Positions 61,550 through 64,000 of a stretch of DNA of 64,000 nt are shown piece by piece. Numbering within the stretch: position 1 is the stretch's first letter; each line of letters opens with the position of its first letter. Source of the DNA: Bradymonas sediminis (GTDB lineage Bacteria > Myxococcota_A > Bradymonadia > Bradymonadales > Bradymonadaceae). Location of the stretch: the NCBI RefSeq assembly GCF_003258315.1, contig NZ_CP030032.1, forward strand, positions 3,784,501 through 3,848,500, written 5' to 3'. The translations under genes and the position numbers were made by a program. The notes beneath the pieces are model-generated. The model did not search any database and was not told where the DNA came from. It worked only from the letters and a program-made list of their open reading frames with translations.

Positions 61550-62188
61550 TTAGAAGCTTCGCCAGAAACGCTCCCGACAATCCTGCCACCAGCGCATAAT
61601 CGACGGGCGAAGCAACTCATGCTTGTGAATACTCGAGTAGGGCCAATCAAACGGGTCATCCACGAGGCCCGCGCGAACCGGATTCAAAAAAATATAGCAT
61701 TGCATATTGAAGAGATGACGCTCATCTCGGGCATAGCGGTCAAAATAGTCCGTCTGCCACAGCGCATGGCCATCGTTGGAGGTCCCAAGCTTCGCTTTGA
61801 TCTCATGGGAGCTATAGGACTTCCATGCTTGAACGATCTTCGGCATCGACCGGGTCGGGCGGTCATAGACGACATGAACGTGATTCGGCATCACGACCCA
61901 ATCCTGAAGTCGATAGTGCCTTCCATCATAAAACTTCCAATTATCGATAATGATTTGGGCAAAATCATGCTTTTTTAATAGGCATGAGCCGTATCCATTG
62001 TCGAGAAACTCCTCCAAACGCGCTCGTCTAACTTCGTCGTTCTCGTCGAGATTGCGCAGCAGCCCTTCGACCACCTTCTTTGGCAGCGAGTCCGCCAGTC
62101 GGTACGTGATCATTTGAGGATATTGGTCCGTGTCGAAATGCGGCAGATATCCTCGGCTATACCAGCCCTTGAATGTTTCGGCGGCCAT
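61550..62188 (-). CDS. REP-associated tyrosine transposase (RAYT)
   Basis: A 212-residue Y1 HUH transposase-like protein. HUH motif in VMPNHVHVV, catalytic Tyr region YFDRYARDERH, and ending CYIFLNPVRAGLV, with GYLPHFDT near the N-terminus, which is typical of RAYTs. RAYTs process single-stranded DNA at REP palindromes and are usually single-copy, not mobile as a simple IS. GGAGAG precedes ATG. Four REP-like elements surround it. Confidence 0.9.
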   Translation of the reverse strand: MAAETFKGWYSRGYLPHFDTDQYPQMITYRLADSLPKKVVEGLLRNLDENDEVRRARLEEFLDNGYGSCLLKKHDFAQIIIDNWKFYDGRHYRLQDWVVMPNHVHVVYDRPTRSMPKIVQAWKSYSSHEIKAKLGTSNDGHALWQTDYFDRYARDERHLFNMQCYIFLNPVRAGLVDDPFDWPYSSIHKHELLRPSIMRWWQDCRERFWRSF

Positions 62189-62281
62189 CGTTTTCTCTCC
62201 ATTAGCGGTATAATTTTGGAAAAACTACAACGCGAGGCATCAAAACGACGGCACGTGGTACAAGTAATCAAATTATAATAT

Positions 62282-62309
62282 GCGGGCGAGCCGCCCGCGC
62301 GCCTTCCAT
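62282..62309 (-). repeat. REP-like element B
   Basis: In minus orientation: TATGGA head, then GCGGGCG/CGCCCGC stem with loop GCT (62282-62298). The stem pairs G-C where elements A and D have A-T, a compensated change. Confidence 0.7.
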
Positions 62310-62314
62310 ACTAT

Positions 62315-62338
62315 GCGAGCGAGCCGCCCGCGCTCCAT
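62315..62338 (-). repeat. REP-like element C
   Basis: Minus orientation: ATGGA head, GCGGGCG/CGCTCGC stem with one G-U pair, loop GCT. It faces element D. Confidence 0.68.
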
Positions 62339-62348
62339 CACCTCTTTT

Positions 62349-62372
62349 ATGGACCGCGGACGGCCCGTCCGC
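62349..62372 (+). repeat. REP-like element D
   Basis: ATGGA head and GCGGACG/CGTCCGC stem (62356-62372), loop GCC. Elements C and D are head to head, like bacterial interspersed mosaic elements. Confidence 0.7.
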
Positions 62373-62383
62373 CCGCACTCCCA

Positions 62384-64000
62384 TCACTCCGGCGCAAAAC
62401 CCCGCCGCATCGTATTCTCGGTCATCGAGCGCGGCTCCATAAATTGCACCAGATAATCCGGCCCGCCGGCCTTCGCACCCACCCCCGACATCTTGAACCC
62501 ACCAAACGGCTGGCGATACACCAGCGCCCCTGTACACTTCTGGTTGATATACAGATTGCCGACCCGAAACTCGCGGCGCGCCCGGTCGATATTGAGCGGG
62601 CTTCGGCTATAAACGCCGCCGGTGAGCGCGAAGCGGGTGCCGTTGGCGACGTCGAGCGCCTGGCCAAAATCATCAACCTTGATGAGCGCCAGCACCGGGC
62701 CGAAGATCTCTTCTTGCATCAAGCGGCTGGCGGGGTCGCGGACCTCGAAAATCGTGGGCCCCACGAAATAGCCGTCGGCCGGGGTTTCGCGCTCGATGAG
62801 CAGGGTCTCCTCGGCTTTGGCGTAGTCGATATAGCCGCGGATTTTATCGCGCGCGGCGGCGTCGACCACCGGGCCGATGGCGTGGGCCGGGTCGTCGGCG
62901 GCGCCCAAAATAAGCGAGCGCGTCGCCTCGACCAGGCGCGTTTTGAACTCCTCATAACAAGCGGCGTGGACGATAGCGCGGCTACACGCCGAGCATTTTT
63001 GCCCCTGGAACCCGAACGCCGCCTGCAACACGCCCTGCACGGCCTCGTCGAGGTCGGCGTCGGCGTCGACGATGATGGCGTTTTTGCCGCCCATCTCGCA
63101 CACCACTTTTTTAACATGCTGCTGGGCGCGCGGGTCGGTGTGGGCGGCTTTGCGCAGAATCTCCAAGCCCACGTCCATGCTGCCGGTAAACGCGATCAGA
63201 TGCGTCTTCGGACTCTGCACCAGGTGCTCGCCGACCTCTTCGCCAAGACCCGGCAGATAATTGATAACCCCGGGCGGGAACGCCGCCTCGCGCGTGAGCG
63301 CCATGAGCTTGGCCGCGATCACCGAGGATTGCTCAGCGGGCTTCATAATCACCGTATTGCCCGTGACCGCCGCGGCGACCGTCATGCCGCAGAGGATGGC
63401 CAGCGGGAAATTCCACGGCGCGATCACCGCCGCGACCCCGCGCGGCTGGTAGAACATCAGGTTGAGCTCACCGGGCAGACTCCCCAGGCGCTGCGGGGTG
63501 TCCAGGCGCAGCATCTCGCGGGCATAATACTCGCAAAAGTCGATGGCCTCGCACACATCGCCGTCGGCCTCGCGCCAATTTTTACCGACCTCAAAGACCA
63601 TCCAGCCGGCCAGGTGGTCGCGCCATTTGCGCATCTGCTCGGCCAAAGCAAAGAGATATTTTGCGCGCTCCGACGCCGGCAATTTTGCCCACCCCGGCCC
63701 GGCCGCCTCCGCCGCCCGCAGCGCCGCCTCGGCATCTTCCGCCGTCGCCCGCGCCACCACGCCCACCACCTCGTCGGGCCGGCTCGGGTTCACGCTCACG
63801 ATCGTCTCTTGGGTCTCAATCTCCTCGCCGCCAATCACCAGCGGATATCGCATGCCCAGGCGCGAGCGCACCGTGGCGATGGCCTCGCGAAAATGCGCGC
63901 GAACCGGCGCCTGGCTAAAATCGCGCATCGGCTCATTTCGAAAGCCCTCTTTATTGAGCGGGGCGCGCGCGGCCGGGCGCTCAGAAGACGCCGAAGCAGC
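62384..64000 (-). CDS. L-glutamate gamma-semialdehyde (P5C) dehydrogenase, N-terminus outside window
   Basis: The frame runs past the window edge; 538 residues are visible. The P5CDH domain is complete: IAPWNFPLAILCG, FTGSMDVGLEIL, CEMGGKNAIIVD with the general-base Glu, and the catalytic Cys in GFQGQKCSACSR; C-terminal FGGFKMSGVGAKAGG also matches. It oxidises glutamate semialdehyde from proline to glutamate with NAD. The visible N-terminal piece GFRNEPMRDFSQ is typical of this enzyme, preceded by an Ala/Arg-rich linker, which suggests fusion to a proline dehydrogenase domain outside the window (PutA-like). Confidence 0.92.
   Translation of the reverse strand, partial: AASASSERPAARAPLNKEGFRNEPMRDFSQAPVRAHFREAIATVRSRLGMRYPLVIGGEEIETQETIVSVNPSRPDEVVGVVARATAEDAEAALRAAEAAGPGWAKLPASERAKYLFALAEQMRKWRDHLAGWMVFEVGKNWREADGDVCEAIDFCEYYAREMLRLDTPQRLGSLPGELNLMFYQPRGVAAVIAPWNFPLAILCGMTVAAAVTGNTVIMKPAEQSSVIAAKLMALTREAAFPPGVINYLPGLGEEVGEHLVQSPKTHLIAFTGSMDVGLEILRKAAHTDPRAQQHVKKVVCEMGGKNAIIVDADADLDEAVQGVLQAAFGFQGQKCSACSRAIVHAACYEEFKTRLVEATRSLILGAADDPAHAIGPVVDAAARDKIRGYIDYAKAEETLLIERETPADGYFVGPTIFEVRDPASRLMQEEIFGPVLALIKVDDFGQALDVANGTRFALTGGVYSRSPLNIDRARREFRVGNLYINQKCTGALVYRQPFGGFKMSGVGAKAGGPDYLVQFMEPRSMTENTMRRGFAPE

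Noticed and set aside
62282-62372. Short palindromes as a CRISPR array or transposon ends
   Set aside because: Repeats differ in orientation and have a REP head and RAYT neighbour; no regular spacers and no terminal inverted repeats.
1-64000. tRNA or rRNA genes
   Set aside because: I looked through the intergenic stretches for cloverleaf or rRNA-like sequence and saw none; a covariance search could still find a divergent one.

Overview
The window looks like a chromosomal segment of a GC-rich (about 60-65% by eye), Gram-negative deltaproteobacterium or myxobacterium-like organism. Bradymonadales (Bradymonadia) is my best guess. The reasons are many Asp/Asn-rich surface lipoproteins with Cys-rich, thrombospondin type-3, PKD, Ig-like and MopE-type modules, two eukaryote-like Ser/Thr kinases (one with FHA, one with a zinc ribbon and C-terminal anchor), FHA signalling proteins and a REP-associated transposase. 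The assignment is inferred from protein style, not from a marker-gene tree. I see no rRNA, tRNA, CRISPR array, prophage or intact insertion sequence.

Layout. 1-2.2 kb: the tail of a TetR-type regulator, then etfB-etfA. 2.4-17 kb: large secreted or lipid-anchored proteins (Ig-like/PKD/lamin-tail lipoprotein, a TonB-like anchored protein, three further lipoproteins), rpsD, an enoyl-CoA hydratase relative, an FHA/AAA+ regulator with its partner, and a lone Flp-like pilin subunit. 17-27 kb: argS, an operon of a NamZ-type (DUF1343) protein, nadD and a DUF2520 dehydrogenase, a CACHE-like membrane sensor without output domain, a zinc-finger/ParA fusion, a UPF0104 flippase-like protein and a Vps62-like protein. 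27-30 kb: a lower-GC accessory patch with two immunity-type genes, bordered by two copies of a structured repeat, then a HEAT-repeat protein. 30-46 kb: YtxH-like protein, matrixin-like protease, outer-membrane barrel, histone-H1-like protein, M48 protease, otsB, coiled-coil membrane protein, phosphofructokinase, Ser/Thr kinase-FHA, repeat lipoprotein, Fur, Mrp, patatin, cold-shock protein, GNAT, GtrA and a Pro-rich lipoprotein. 46-50 kb: the pdhA-pdhB-pdhC pyruvate dehydrogenase operon, without E3. 50-56 kb: VWA/thrombospondin/MopE lipoprotein, rpsU, a nuclease-like domain with a broken active site, and an abnormal-spindle-type (ASH) lipoprotein. 56-61.4 kb: a five-gene operon of one Ser/Thr kinase and two ABC-2 transporters. 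61.5-62.4 kb: a RAYT transposase surrounded by four REP-like palindromes. 62.4 kb to the edge: the C-terminal part of a P5C dehydrogenase, probably PutA-like.

How the genes fit together. ETF, the crotonase and the TetR tail point to acyl-CoA oxidation; PDH and phosphofructokinase to central carbon metabolism. The most unusual material is the probable immunity patch (27.1-30.1 kb), the RAYT/REP cluster (61.5-62.4 kb), the inactivated restriction-type nuclease domain (53.4 kb), the HTH-less sigma-54-activator-like protein (9.6 kb), the zinc-finger ParA (23.5 kb) and the kinase-ABC operon (56.3-61.4 kb). Functions are read from motifs by eye; no database search was possible.
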